From Mucilaginibacter kameinonensis (GTDB lineage Bacteria > Bacteroidota > Bacteroidia > Sphingobacteriales > Sphingobacteriaceae), in the NCBI RefSeq assembly GCF_003675385.1, contig NZ_RCWZ01000008.1, positions 97,965-161,964 on the forward strand: 64,000 nt of DNA. Reading direction: 5' to 3'. Shown piece by piece: positions 35,027-43,556 of this stretch. Below the pieces are notes generated by a model. That model searched no databases. It had not been told where the DNA came from and worked only from the letters and a program-made list of their open reading frames with translations. The position numbers and the translations under genes were made by a program. The stretch's first letter is position 1. Every line of letters starts with the position of its first letter.

Positions 35027-35034
35027 CAAAAATA
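35027..35034 (-). promoter_or_regulatory. Candidate -7 box implying a leaderless GT1 mRNA
   Basis: The minus strand reads TATTTTTG, exact TAnnTTTG, ending 4 nt before the GT1 ATG at 35022. If used, transcription would start at or within a base or two of the start codon. Confidence 0.35.
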
Positions 35035-35059
35035 CATTTATTCATAACACTTAAACCAC

Positions 35060-38000
35060 ATGAAGAAACTATACATCGTATTGTTTTCGGCAGTATTGTG
35101 TCAAACAAATCTTAAAGCACAAACCGCCGGAAACTATTTCACATCCAACCCAACCCTTACACCCGATGGCAAGACCGTAATTTTCACTTACGAAGGCGAC
35201 CTGTGGAAAGCCGATATTAACAACCCCGCTGCAACAAGATTAACCGCGATGCAGGGCGATGAAAGTAATCCACGGGTGTCTCCAAATGGACAATGGCTGG
35301 CCTTTTCGTCAAACCAGTTTGGCAACACCGATGTATATGTAATGCCCCTCGCCGGCGGCGATATTAAACAGATCACCTTTAATGACGCGGCCGACAATGT
35401 GGATTCATGGACCTGGGATTCTAAATCTATCTATTTCAACTCTACCCGTTACAATGGTTTTAGCGAGTACAAGGTTGCAGCCACCGGCGGCACACCGGTG
35501 CGCTTGTTTGGCCATTACTTCAATACCATACACGGGGTAGTTGAGCATCCGCAAACCGGTGAACTGTTTTTCAGCAATACCTGGGAAAGTATCTATTTTC
35601 CAACCCGCAAGCACTATAAAGGTGCTTATAACCCCGATATCCAATCGTACAATCCTAAAACCAAGGCTTATAAAAAATATACCGACTGGCAGGGCAAGGA
35701 TTTCTGGACTACCATCGATCAGAAAGGCAACATTTATTTTGTATCCGACGAGGGTAATGAGGAATATAACCTTTACACATTTATCGATGGTAAAAAAACT
35801 GCTTTAACCCAGTTCCCAACGTCCATTAAACGCCCGCAGGTAAGTGCCGATGGCAGCAAGGTGGTGTTTGAAAAAGATTACCAGATTTTTGTTTACGATG
35901 TCGCTTCTAAACAAACGCAAAAGCTAACGTTAAACCTGTTCCGCAATAATGTACTGCCTAAAGATCAATCATTTGAAACAGGCGGCAAAATTGGAGCGGC
36001 GGATTTATCGCCAGACGGTAAAAAACTGGCTTTTGTATCACGCGGTGAATTATTTGTAAGCGACGCTGAAGGCAAATTCATAAAAAAACTGGAGCGTAAC
36101 ACCAGCGAACGTGTTACCGAAGTTGACTGGCTAAGCGACAATAAAACCTTAATTTTTGGTCAAACGCTGGGTGGCTTTCCAAACTGGTACACCATAGCTG
36201 CCGACGGTACGGGAGACGAAAAACAGCTTACTACCGATAAAGGCAGCAATCGTATGCTAAGCATGAATAAGGACAGATCAAAAGCTATTTACTTGAGTGG
36301 CCGAAACGAGCTGAAGCTTTTAGACACAAAAACACTTACATCAAAAACTATCGTTACCGATGAGTTTTGGGGTTTTGAAAATCTCGCGCCGAGGTTTTCG
36401 CCGAATGGCGAGTATGTGGTTTATAACGCATACCGCAATTTTGAAATGGATGTTTTTGTTTACGAGATAAAAACCGGGAAGATCACCAACCTTACCAACA
36501 GCGGTGTTACTGAAGCGGCGCCATTCTGGTCGCCGGATGGTAAGTATATTTACTTTACTTCATCGCGTACGCAGCCGGAATACCCTTATGGTTCAAAAGA
36601 TTCCCACATCTACCGGATGCCTTTGCAAAAATATGATGATCCGTTTAAGATGGATAAGTTCAATGCTTTATTTAAAGAGGAGAAAAAAGACGATGATAAA
36701 GACAAAAAGGATAAGGACAAAAAATCGTCTAACAAAAAGAAACCTTTATCTGAGCAGCCTGCACCGAAAGCACCGGATGATATTACCATAGATACTGAAG
36801 AGCCTATGAAACGCCTTGAGCGCATCAGTCCGGAATTTGGGCAGGCTCAAGGTTCATATGTAATTCAAAAAGGCGATAAAACGCTGGTATACTATGCATC
36901 CAACCATAGCGAAGGTAAGGCAGCGCTTTATCGCACAACCCTCGAAAACTTTGAGCAGCCTAAAACAGAAAAAGTTGGCGGTGGCGACTTTGGCAGTTTT
37001 GACATTTTTGGCAACAGCGATAAATACTTTTTATTGGCAGGCGGCAATGTTTATACGCTAAATATTGATGCCAATAAAGTAGATAAGGTAGAGCTCAACT
37101 ACACCTTCGCCCGCAACATGGCCGGCGAGTTTGCGCAGATGTTTGATGAAACCTGGGCAGGCTTGGATGAAAACTATTATGACGGAAATTTCCATGGGGC
37201 CGACTGGAAAAAGGTGCATGATACTTATAAAGCTTTTGTGCCTTACATAAACAACCGCGCGGATCTTCGCCTGTTGCTGAATGATATGCTTGGTGAACTC
37301 AACTCATCGCACCAAGGCTTTTATTCCAATGGCAGTGAGGAAAAGAAAACACTCTCCTACCGCACCATGGAAACGGGGATCATTTTTGATAACGATTCGC
37401 CATACAAAGTTAGCGGCATAGCCACCCGCAGTAATGCCGATAAAGCAGGTGTTGACGTAAAGCCAGGAGATATATTAAAAGCAGTTAATGGCGTTACCGT
37501 TGATGAAAAACAAGACCGTAACTATTACTTCAGCAAACCATCGCTTGACAAAGAAATTGAACTAACCTTTAACCGGGGAGGTAAAGAAATTAAGGTAAAG
37601 CTACACCCCGAATCAACCGGTGACCTGTCGGGTAACCTTTACGACGACTGGATCAAGACCAACGCCAAAACTGTAGCAGAAAAAAGCAAAAACCGCATAG
37701 CTTACTCATACATGAAAAACATGGGCGACGGCGCATTGGAAGATTTCCTGGAGGATATGGTTGATGATGCTTATAACAAGGATGCCCTCATCCTTGACCT
37801 GAGGTATAATACCGGCGGTAACGTGCATGATAATGTGTTGAAATTTCTGTCGCAAAAACCTTATTTGCAATGGGCTTATCGTGATGGCAAAAAAGCACAG
37901 CAATCAAACTTTGCTCCGGCAGCAAAACCAATTATCCTGCTTATGAACGAACAAACCCTGAGCGATGGCGAAATGACATCGCAGGGCTTTAAACAATTGG

Positions 38001-38245
38001 GCTTGGGCAAGATCATCGGCACAGAAACCTACCGCTGGATTATTTTCACCAGCGGCAAAGGCCTGGTTGATGGCTCTTTTTACCGTATCCCGGCCTGGGG
38101 ATGCTATACCCTCGATGGCAAGGATATTGAAAAAAACGGTGTATCACCAGATATCTATGTAAAAACAGATTTTGCCGACAGGCTGGAAAATAAAGACCCG
38201 CAATTGGACAGGGCTATTGAGGAGATTTTGAAACAGTTGAAGTAA
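35060..38245 (+). CDS. Tricorn-like S41 peptidase
   Basis: A 1061-residue exported protease (signal peptide MKKLYIVLFSAVLCQTNLKAQ). The order is a six- to seven-bladed WD40/TolB-like propeller (residues 25-330, repeats with the form SPDGKKLAFVSRGELF), a second propeller (330-690), a helical core, a PDZ domain (about 775-850, KAGVDVKPGDILKAVNGV) and an S41 catalytic domain. Active-site candidates are ELNSSHQGF (Ser-His), LDLRYNTGGNVHD and the nucleophile region LSDGEMTSQGF. A Lys/Asp-rich linker lies at about 542-565. Tricorn proteases degrade oligopeptides. The location is probably periplasmic. Confidence 0.92.
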   Translation: MKKLYIVLFSAVLCQTNLKAQTAGNYFTSNPTLTPDGKTVIFTYEGDLWKADINNPAATRLTAMQGDESNPRVSPNGQWLAFSSNQFGNTDVYVMPLAGGDIKQITFNDAADNVDSWTWDSKSIYFNSTRYNGFSEYKVAATGGTPVRLFGHYFNTIHGVVEHPQTGELFFSNTWESIYFPTRKHYKGAYNPDIQSYNPKTKAYKKYTDWQGKDFWTTIDQKGNIYFVSDEGNEEYNLYTFIDGKKTALTQFPTSIKRPQVSADGSKVVFEKDYQIFVYDVASKQTQKLTLNLFRNNVLPKDQSFETGGKIGAADLSPDGKKLAFVSRGELFVSDAEGKFIKKLERNTSERVTEVDWLSDNKTLIFGQTLGGFPNWYTIAADGTGDEKQLTTDKGSNRMLSMNKDRSKAIYLSGRNELKLLDTKTLTSKTIVTDEFWGFENLAPRFSPNGEYVVYNAYRNFEMDVFVYEIKTGKITNLTNSGVTEAAPFWSPDGKYIYFTSSRTQPEYPYGSKDSHIYRMPLQKYDDPFKMDKFNALFKEEKKDDDKDKKDKDKKSSNKKKPLSEQPAPKAPDDITIDTEEPMKRLERISPEFGQAQGSYVIQKGDKTLVYYASNHSEGKAALYRTTLENFEQPKTEKVGGGDFGSFDIFGNSDKYFLLAGGNVYTLNIDANKVDKVELNYTFARNMAGEFAQMFDETWAGLDENYYDGNFHGADWKKVHDTYKAFVPYINNRADLRLLLNDMLGELNSSHQGFYSNGSEEKKTLSYRTMETGIIFDNDSPYKVSGIATRSNADKAGVDVKPGDILKAVNGVTVDEKQDRNYYFSKPSLDKEIELTFNRGGKEIKVKLHPESTGDLSGNLYDDWIKTNAKTVAEKSKNRIAYSYMKNMGDGALEDFLEDMVDDAYNKDALILDLRYNTGGNVHDNVLKFLSQKPYLQWAYRDGKKAQQSNFAPAAKPIILLMNEQTLSDGEMTSQGFKQLGLGKIIGTETYRWIIFTSGKGLVDGSFYRIPAWGCYTLDGKDIEKNGVSPDIYVKTDFADRLENKDPQLDRAIEEILKQLK

Positions 38246-38366
38246 TTAGTGGCAGGTTTTAGTAGCAGTTGCAGTTCGAAATAGCAGTGATTTAAACTAC
38301 GTAACTGCCACTAAAACCTGCAACTAACCAATCCTTACTGCCACTGCTACTAAAACCTGCCACTAA
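38246..38366. repeat. Inverted repeat with 24 bp perfect arms abutting a stop codon
   Basis: The arm 38246-38269 (GGCAGGTTTTAGTAGCAGT preceded by TTAGT) is perfectly complementary to 38343-38366. A third partial copy (ACTGCCACTAAAACCTGC) lies inside. The left arm begins on the base after the protease TAA. No gene is present in the 38246-38518 gap; the rest is the aconitase leader. Confidence 0.88.
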
Positions 38367-38518
38367 CCTCCAATCACTTATTTAGAACATATCCAAATAA
38401 CATTTGTATAAAGCACTAACCGCTTTCAAATGTTATTTTTTGTAAATTCGCCGCTCTAAGGCCAGTTAATGGGCTTAACGTCAATTTCTTTTACTTTTCA
38501 CCTAAAAATCAAATACAA

Positions 38519-40786
38519 ATGGCTTTTGATTTAGATATGATCAAAAAGGTTTACGACCGCTACAGCACCCGCGTTGAGGCTGCCCGTAAAGCGACCGGTA
38601 AACCCCTAACTTTAACCGAAAAGATTTTATATGCCCACCTTAGCGAAGGCGATGCTCAAAAAGCATTCGGTCGTGGAGTGGACTATGTTGATTTTGCACC
38701 AGACCGTGTAGCTATGCAGGATGCTACGGCGCAAATGGCCCTTTTGCAGTTTATGCAAGCTGGTCGCCCGCAGGTTGCCGTTCCGTCTACCGTACATTGC
38801 GATCACCTTATACAAGCTAAAATTGGCGCTGTTGAAGATTTAAGCACTGCTGTTGACGTTAACCGCGAAGTTTATGACTTCCTGGCTTCAGTATCTGATA
38901 AATATGGTATCGGTTTCTGGAAAGCCGGTGCAGGTATCATTCACCAGGTAGTGTTAGAAAACTACGCTTTCCCTGGTGGTATGATGATCGGTACCGACTC
39001 ACATACACCTAATGCGGGTGGTTTAGGTATGATTGCTATTGGTGTTGGTGGCGCTGATGCCTGCGACGTAATGGCCGGCTTACCATGGGAGCTTAAATTC
39101 CCTAAACTGATCGGTGTTAAATTAACCGGTAAACTTTCTGGCTGGACTTCAGCAAAAGACGTAATCTTACGTGTTGCTGGTATCCTTACCGTAAAAGGTG
39201 GTACAGGTGCTATTGTTGAGTACTTTGGCGAAGGTGCACGTTCAATGTCTGCTACCGGTAAAGGTACTATCTGTAACATGGGTGCCGAAATCGGTGCTAC
39301 TACCTCTATCTTCGGTTACGACGAAAAAGCTGCCGCTTACTTAAAAGGTACTAAACGTGCTGATATCGCTGACTTAGCTGACGCTATCGCTGAGCACTTA
39401 ACCGGCGACGAAGAAGTTTACGCTAACCCTGAGCAATATTTCGACCAGGTTATCGAGATCAACCTGAGCGAGCTTGAACCACACGTAAACGGTCCGTTCA
39501 CTCCGGATTTGGCATGGCCTATCTCTAAATTTGCTACCGCTGTTAAAGAAAACGGCTGGCCTACCAAATTAGAGGTTGGTTTGATTGGTTCATGTACCAA
39601 CTCATCTTACGAAGATATTACCCGTTCAGCTTCTATCGCTAAGCAGGCTATCGATAAAAAATTAAAAACTCAGGCCGAGTTTACCATCACTCCGGGTTCT
39701 GAGCAGGTACGTTACACTGTTGATCGCGACGGTTACCTTGATACATTTGCTCAAATGGGCGGTGTGGTATTGGCTAATGCCTGCGGACCATGTATCGGCC
39801 AGTGGGCTCGTCATACTGATGATCCTACCCGTAAAAACTCTATCATCACTTCGTTTAACCGTAACTTCGCTAAACGTCAGGATGGTAACCCTAACACCCA
39901 CGCTTTCGTAGCTTCACCAGAAATTGTTACCGCTTTTGTTATCGCGGGCGATTTAACTTTCAACCCACTTACTGATACGTTAACTAACGAAGCCGGCGAA
40001 CAGGTTAAATTTGATGAGCCTCAGGGTATCGAATTACCGGTAAAAGGTTTTGAGGTTGAAGATGCAGGCTACCAGGCACCAGCCGAAGATGGCAGCAAAG
40101 TTGAAGTTATCGTTTCTCCAACTTCATCACGCTTACAATTGCTTGAGCCATTCAAAGCCTGGGAAGGTACCGACATTACAGGCTTGAAACTGTTGATCAA
40201 AGCTAAAGGTAAATGTACTACCGACCACATTTCAATGGCCGGTCCATGGTTGAAATTCCGTGGTCACCTTGATAACATTTCAAACAACATGCTGATTGGT
40301 GCTATCAACTACTTTAACCTTACTGCCGATAGCGTTAAAAACGAATTAACCGGCGAGTACGGTCCTGTTCCGGCTACTCAGCGTGCTTACAAAGCAGCAG
40401 GTATCGGTTCGATAGTAGTAGGCGACGAAAACTATGGCGAAGGTTCATCACGTGAGCACGCGGCTATGGAACCACGTCACCTTGGTGTACGTGCCATATT
40501 GGTAAAATCATTTGCCCGTATCCACGAAACCAACCTTAAAAAACAAGGTATGCTGGGTATCACTTTCGCTGATAACAACGATTATGATAAGATCCAGGAA
40601 GATGATATCATCGATATTACTGGCTTAACTACTTTTGCCCCAGGCAAACAGTTAACCGTTGTATTACACCACAAAGATGGTTCAACCGAATCATTCCCTG
40701 TAAACCACACTTACAATGCGCAGCAAATTGAGTGGTTTAAAGCAGGTGGTGCATTAAACATCATCCGTAAACAAATGGCATCTTAA
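38519..40786 (+). CDS. acn: Aconitate hydratase
   Basis: The 755-residue TCA-cycle enzyme interconverting citrate and isocitrate through a [4Fe-4S] cluster, in the cytoplasm. Cluster cysteines are visible in GLIGSCTNSSYEDI and NACGPCIGQW. Substrate motifs GTDSHTPNAGG, GDENYGEGSSREHAAMEPR and the swivelling C-terminal domain (LLIKAKGKCTTDHISMAGPW) are complete. The length is close to mitochondrial-type aconitases and shorter than E. coli AcnA or AcnB. Codon use here is strongly biased, as for a highly expressed gene. A leader of about 80 bp and a terminator at 40825 flank it. Confidence 0.97.
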   Translation: MAFDLDMIKKVYDRYSTRVEAARKATGKPLTLTEKILYAHLSEGDAQKAFGRGVDYVDFAPDRVAMQDATAQMALLQFMQAGRPQVAVPSTVHCDHLIQAKIGAVEDLSTAVDVNREVYDFLASVSDKYGIGFWKAGAGIIHQVVLENYAFPGGMMIGTDSHTPNAGGLGMIAIGVGGADACDVMAGLPWELKFPKLIGVKLTGKLSGWTSAKDVILRVAGILTVKGGTGAIVEYFGEGARSMSATGKGTICNMGAEIGATTSIFGYDEKAAAYLKGTKRADIADLADAIAEHLTGDEEVYANPEQYFDQVIEINLSELEPHVNGPFTPDLAWPISKFATAVKENGWPTKLEVGLIGSCTNSSYEDITRSASIAKQAIDKKLKTQAEFTITPGSEQVRYTVDRDGYLDTFAQMGGVVLANACGPCIGQWARHTDDPTRKNSIITSFNRNFAKRQDGNPNTHAFVASPEIVTAFVIAGDLTFNPLTDTLTNEAGEQVKFDEPQGIELPVKGFEVEDAGYQAPAEDGSKVEVIVSPTSSRLQLLEPFKAWEGTDITGLKLLIKAKGKCTTDHISMAGPWLKFRGHLDNISNNMLIGAINYFNLTADSVKNELTGEYGPVPATQRAYKAAGIGSIVVGDENYGEGSSREHAAMEPRHLGVRAILVKSFARIHETNLKKQGMLGITFADNNDYDKIQEDDIIDITGLTTFAPGKQLTVVLHHKDGSTESFPVNHTYNAQQIEWFKAGGALNIIRKQMAS

Positions 40787-40824
40787 TTTCGGATATCGGA
40801 ATTTTGATTTTGGATTTAATATTG

Positions 40825-40854
40825 AAAGCCTTCCCATACGGGGAGGCTTTTTTT
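40825..40854 (+). terminator. Intrinsic terminator after aconitase
   Basis: AAAGCCTTCCC and GGGGAGGCTTT pair with a 4 nt loop (one G-T pair) and are followed by a T-run. It begins 38 bp after the stop codon. Confidence 0.85.
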
Positions 40855-40867
40855 ATTGGTTTATTTT

Positions 40868-40938
40868 CCCCGTTGGCCGTGTCCCCACGGCCAACTATCT
40901 TCAATAAAAAAAGCGCCCGTGGGGACACGGACGCTGGG
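40868..40938 (-). repeat. Two-hairpin repeat, copy A (minus orientation)
   Basis: Read on the minus strand: hairpin 1 GCGTCCGTG-TCCC-CACGGGCGC followed by T7, then hairpin 2 GTTGGCCGTG-GGGA-CACGGCCAAC. It is the same element as 55266-55336 in opposite orientation. It lies between convergent acn and nagB, and hairpin 1 plus T7 forms an intrinsic terminator for nagB. Confidence 0.85.
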
Positions 40939-40999
40939 AAAAATATGGTTGTTGATCTATTAACTATGATCCATGAACTAAATAATCCATGAACTAAAA

Positions 41000-42919
41000 T
41001 TAGAATTTATACCTAACAAACGCTTCCATCGCCTCGTATTCGGCAAGACCAAGACGATCGTAGCGTTGAGCCGTGTCGCGGGTACGGTCTTCTGCCCTTA
41101 CCCAAAACTCCCTTGCGTCATCGCCAGGGAACACCGGAGTATCTTTCTGCGACTGGTGCTTAAAGATCGCGTTACGTTTGCGAATTACTTCTTGTGGCGA
41201 CAATGGTACAGCCATCTCTATCTCGTAGGTTTCAAACTCGTGCCATGCACCACGGTACATCCATAACCAGCAGTCTTCTACCCAGGCTTCTTTACCTTTT
41301 AATCTGTCTAATGCCGCCAGGATGATCTTAAAGCATACCAGGTGGGTACCGTTAGGATCGGCAAAATCACCCGCTGCGAAGATTTGTTGTGGTTTAATTT
41401 TCTGAAGCAGTTCAATAGTCAACTGGATATCTTCCTCGCCGACTGAGTTCTTTTTGGTTTTACCTGTTTCATAGAATGGTAGGGCCATAAAGTGGATATG
41501 ATCATCATGTAAGCCTGCATACCTTGCACCTGAAATCGCTTCTGTTTTCCTAATGAAACCTTTTACGTTTCTGATCTCCTGGGTATCAATTTCGTTAGGC
41601 TGTTTGGTAGGGAAGAAAGCACGCATATCCTCGTACGATTTTTGAAGATGAGCAGTGTCTTCACCAATACTTTTTGTGAAATCGATAGCGAATTCCATAT
41701 ACCTTAACACATCGTCATCCCATACCGCGGTATTGCCTGAAGTTTGGTAAGCTACGTGCACATCATGGCCCTGATCTACCAAACGGATGAATGTACCACC
41801 CATTGAAATCACATCATCATCCGGGTGTGGTGAGAAAATGATTGAACGTTTTTTGGCTGGTAATGCCCTTTCCGGTCTTTGCGAATCATCAGCATCAGGT
41901 TTGCCACCTGGCCAGCCGGTAATGGTATGCTGGATCTGGTTAAAGATATCTATGTTTATATTGTATACCGGGCCTTGCTCTACCGCAAGCTGTGCCATAC
42001 CGTGATTATTGTAATCTTCTTCGGTTAGTTTTAGCACGGGTTTGTTAACCTCATTTGCTAACCAAATAACAGCTTTCTTTTTCAGCGTATTTTCCCATAC
42101 GCAATCTTTTACCAACCATGGGGTATCAAACCTGGTTAATTCTGAAGCCGCATCTGCATCAAGTACAAACTCCACATGCTGTGATAATTGCAGGTAAGTT
42201 GCAGGTACTTCACCAGAGATCTCGCCTTCTACCGCTTTTTTGATGATCGGGGCTTTCTTCTTGTTCCAGGCCATCAGGATGATCTCCCTTGCCTTGAAGA
42301 TGGTACCAATACCCATCGTGATGGCCTTAGTTGGCACATCAGCTTTACCACCGAAATCGCGGGCAGCATCACGCCTGGTCAGGTCGTCAAGAGTTACCAT
42401 CCTGGTACCTGAATTAGGTGCAGAACCCGGCTCGTTAAAACCAATGTGGCCGGTACGACCGATCCCCAGGATCTGAAGATCTAACCCGCCCAGTTCTTCA
42501 ATCTGCTTTTCATAGGCTAAACAAAATGCTACAACTTCGTCTTTATCCAATGTACCGTCGGGAATGTGGATGTTCTCCTTTTCAATATCAATATGGCTGA
42601 ACAAATTTTCGTACATGAATGTCACATAGCTTTGCGCTGCTGTGGGTTTCATCGGGTAGTACTCATCCAGGTTGAAAGTGATCACATTTTTAAAGCTTAA
42701 GCCTGCTTCTTTGTGTTGCCTTACCAGTTCGGCATACACGCCGATAGGAGTTACACCGGTGGCAAGTCCTAATACCGCTTTTTCGCCTTTGGCTTGTTTT
42801 GAGCGGATCAGATCTGCTATCCGGTTCGCTACTGCCACTGAGGCTTCTTGCTGGTTGTTGTACACGCTCACAGGTAACTTCTCGTAACGCGTCTCTTCCA
42901 ATAAATTTAATCGTGCCAT
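41000..42919 (-). CDS. nagB: Glucosamine-6-phosphate deaminase fused to a PIG-L deacetylase-like domain
   Basis: A 639-residue two-domain protein. Residues 1-260 are a NagB sugar isomerase domain (LGLATGVTPIGVYAEL, VITFNLDEYYPM with the catalytic Asp, GIGRTGHIGFNEPG), converting glucosamine-6-P to fructose-6-P and ammonia. From about residue 365 a PIG-L/LmbE-like domain begins (IIFSPHPDDDVISMGG, then ARYAGLHDDHIHFMALPFYE), a zinc deacetylase fold. The fused form is well known in Bacteroidota; the role of the second domain is uncertain, perhaps deacetylation of an N-acetylated amino sugar. The metal motif reads HPDDD rather than HPDDE. The gene has an attenuator-like leader. Confidence 0.94.
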   Translation of the reverse strand: MARLNLLEETRYEKLPVSVYNNQQEASVAVANRIADLIRSKQAKGEKAVLGLATGVTPIGVYAELVRQHKEAGLSFKNVITFNLDEYYPMKPTAAQSYVTFMYENLFSHIDIEKENIHIPDGTLDKDEVVAFCLAYEKQIEELGGLDLQILGIGRTGHIGFNEPGSAPNSGTRMVTLDDLTRRDAARDFGGKADVPTKAITMGIGTIFKAREIILMAWNKKKAPIIKKAVEGEISGEVPATYLQLSQHVEFVLDADAASELTRFDTPWLVKDCVWENTLKKKAVIWLANEVNKPVLKLTEEDYNNHGMAQLAVEQGPVYNINIDIFNQIQHTITGWPGGKPDADDSQRPERALPAKKRSIIFSPHPDDDVISMGGTFIRLVDQGHDVHVAYQTSGNTAVWDDDVLRYMEFAIDFTKSIGEDTAHLQKSYEDMRAFFPTKQPNEIDTQEIRNVKGFIRKTEAISGARYAGLHDDHIHFMALPFYETGKTKKNSVGEEDIQLTIELLQKIKPQQIFAAGDFADPNGTHLVCFKIILAALDRLKGKEAWVEDCWLWMYRGAWHEFETYEIEMAVPLSPQEVIRKRNAIFKHQSQKDTPVFPGDDAREFWVRAEDRTRDTAQRYDRLGLAEYEAMEAFVRYKF

Positions 42920-42972
42920 AATTTGTTCAGAACCTATATGTTATATGTTAAAGTTTAAAAAAGTCACTATAC

Positions 42973-43080
42973 AAAAAACCCCCGCCATGGGCGAGGATTT
43001 TTATCAAACCAATTAACAAAAATGTTTATCCTCACCGACATGAGGGTAAAGTAAAGTGCGTATAATAATATGCTGTGCAT
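42973..43080 (-). promoter_or_regulatory. Attenuator-like leader of nagB
   Basis: On the minus strand four segments occur in order: 1 CCTCA (43041-43045), 2 GGTGAGG (43030-43036), 3 CCTCGCC (42990-42996), 4 GGCGGGG (from 42986 down), followed by T6 (42978-42973). Pair 3:4 has a 3 nt loop and makes an intrinsic terminator 54 bp upstream of nagB. Pair 2:3 (7 bp with one G-U) would prevent it, and pair 1:2 would release segment 3. A 37-codon ATG frame (43080-42967) overlaps the whole. This is inferred from base pairing only. Confidence 0.5.
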
Positions 43081-43088
43081 TATCAATA

Positions 43089-43096
43089 CAAACTTA
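43089..43096 (-). promoter_or_regulatory. Candidate nagB promoter -7 box
   Basis: The minus strand reads TAAGTTTG, exact TAnnTTTG, with TTTT at 19 nt upstream as a near -33 TTTG. The predicted start near 43082 gives a leader of about 160 nt that contains the attenuator-like structure. Confidence 0.55.
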
Positions 43097-43226
43097 GTAA
43101 AACAAAATTTGAATTAAAAGAACTTTTTAAATTTTTTTAATAAGTATTTTATCCGGAAAAGTATGATTTGGCAGACACTTTGGTTAAAATTTGCATTGTG
43201 ACAGATTTCATCTCTTCTCATCAGAA

Positions 43227-43363
43227 ATTGTCATTTCAATTGAGCAAGCGAGGGCATAAACATGGGGCGAAAGAGAAATCTTATACGCCATGAAAATCCA
43301 ACCTAATTAGTTCGCCTACATATGGTATAAGATTTCTCCTCTTTCCTCGTTCAAAATGACAAT
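43227..43363. repeat. REP-like palindromic element, variant family
   Basis: Starts ATTGTCATTT and ends AAATGACAAT (perfect complements). Inside, GAGAAATCTTATAC pairs with GTATAAGATTTCTC. The layout parallels the GTCATTGCGAG elements at 27154 and 51299 but with different inner words. It is non-coding. Confidence 0.78.
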
Positions 43364-43390
43364 TATTATATAGAAACTTCTCCAAAAAGG

Positions 43391-43425
43391 CAAAAGAGTT
43401 CCTGATGGGCAGGAAGACTCTTTTT
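43391..43425 (-). terminator. Bidirectional intrinsic terminator
   Basis: AAAAGAGT-CCTG and CAGG-ACTCTTTTT form a stem with small internal asymmetry; T-runs are present on both strands. On the minus strand it would end the regulator transcript or the ncRNA candidate just upstream. Confidence 0.6.
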
Positions 43426-43552
43426 GCTAACCAATTATAAAACATAAATCATGAGAGGAGAAGAGATGCAGGGGTGGAGTCGAACCATCCGTTTGCTGCC
43501 GGCCAGCACCTGCCATTTAGTTTAAAAATGAACCCCATTTGCAAACTAATCT
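43391..43552 (-). ncRNA. Candidate structured small RNA with tRNA/tmRNA-like T-arm
   Basis: A minus-strand transcript from the TATATTTG box at 43557-43564 to the terminator at 43391-43425 would be about 160 nt. Visible pairings are TTAGTTT/AAACTAA, TGCTG-GCCGG-CAGCA, GGGGT/ACCCC extended by TGCA/TGCA, and a T-arm-like GATGG-TTCGACT-CCACC with one mismatch. GGTTCGACTCC is the classical T-loop context of tRNA and tmRNA 3' ends, but no acceptor partner or full tRNA is present. It may instead be a remnant of a tRNA/tmRNA end. Confidence 0.35.
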
Positions 43553-43556
43553 GTTG

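Noticed and set aside
42973..42996. Terminator of an upstream minus-strand gene rather than an attenuator
   Set aside because: The nearest upstream minus-strand gene ends about 670 bp away and has its own terminator at 43391-43425, while a promoter box lies between. The simpler reading as a leftover terminator is not fully excluded.
43470..43545. Complete tRNA gene
   Set aside because: A T-arm-like segment is visible, but no matching acceptor, D-arm or anticodon arm of normal size can be drawn. Kept only as a small-RNA or remnant candidate.
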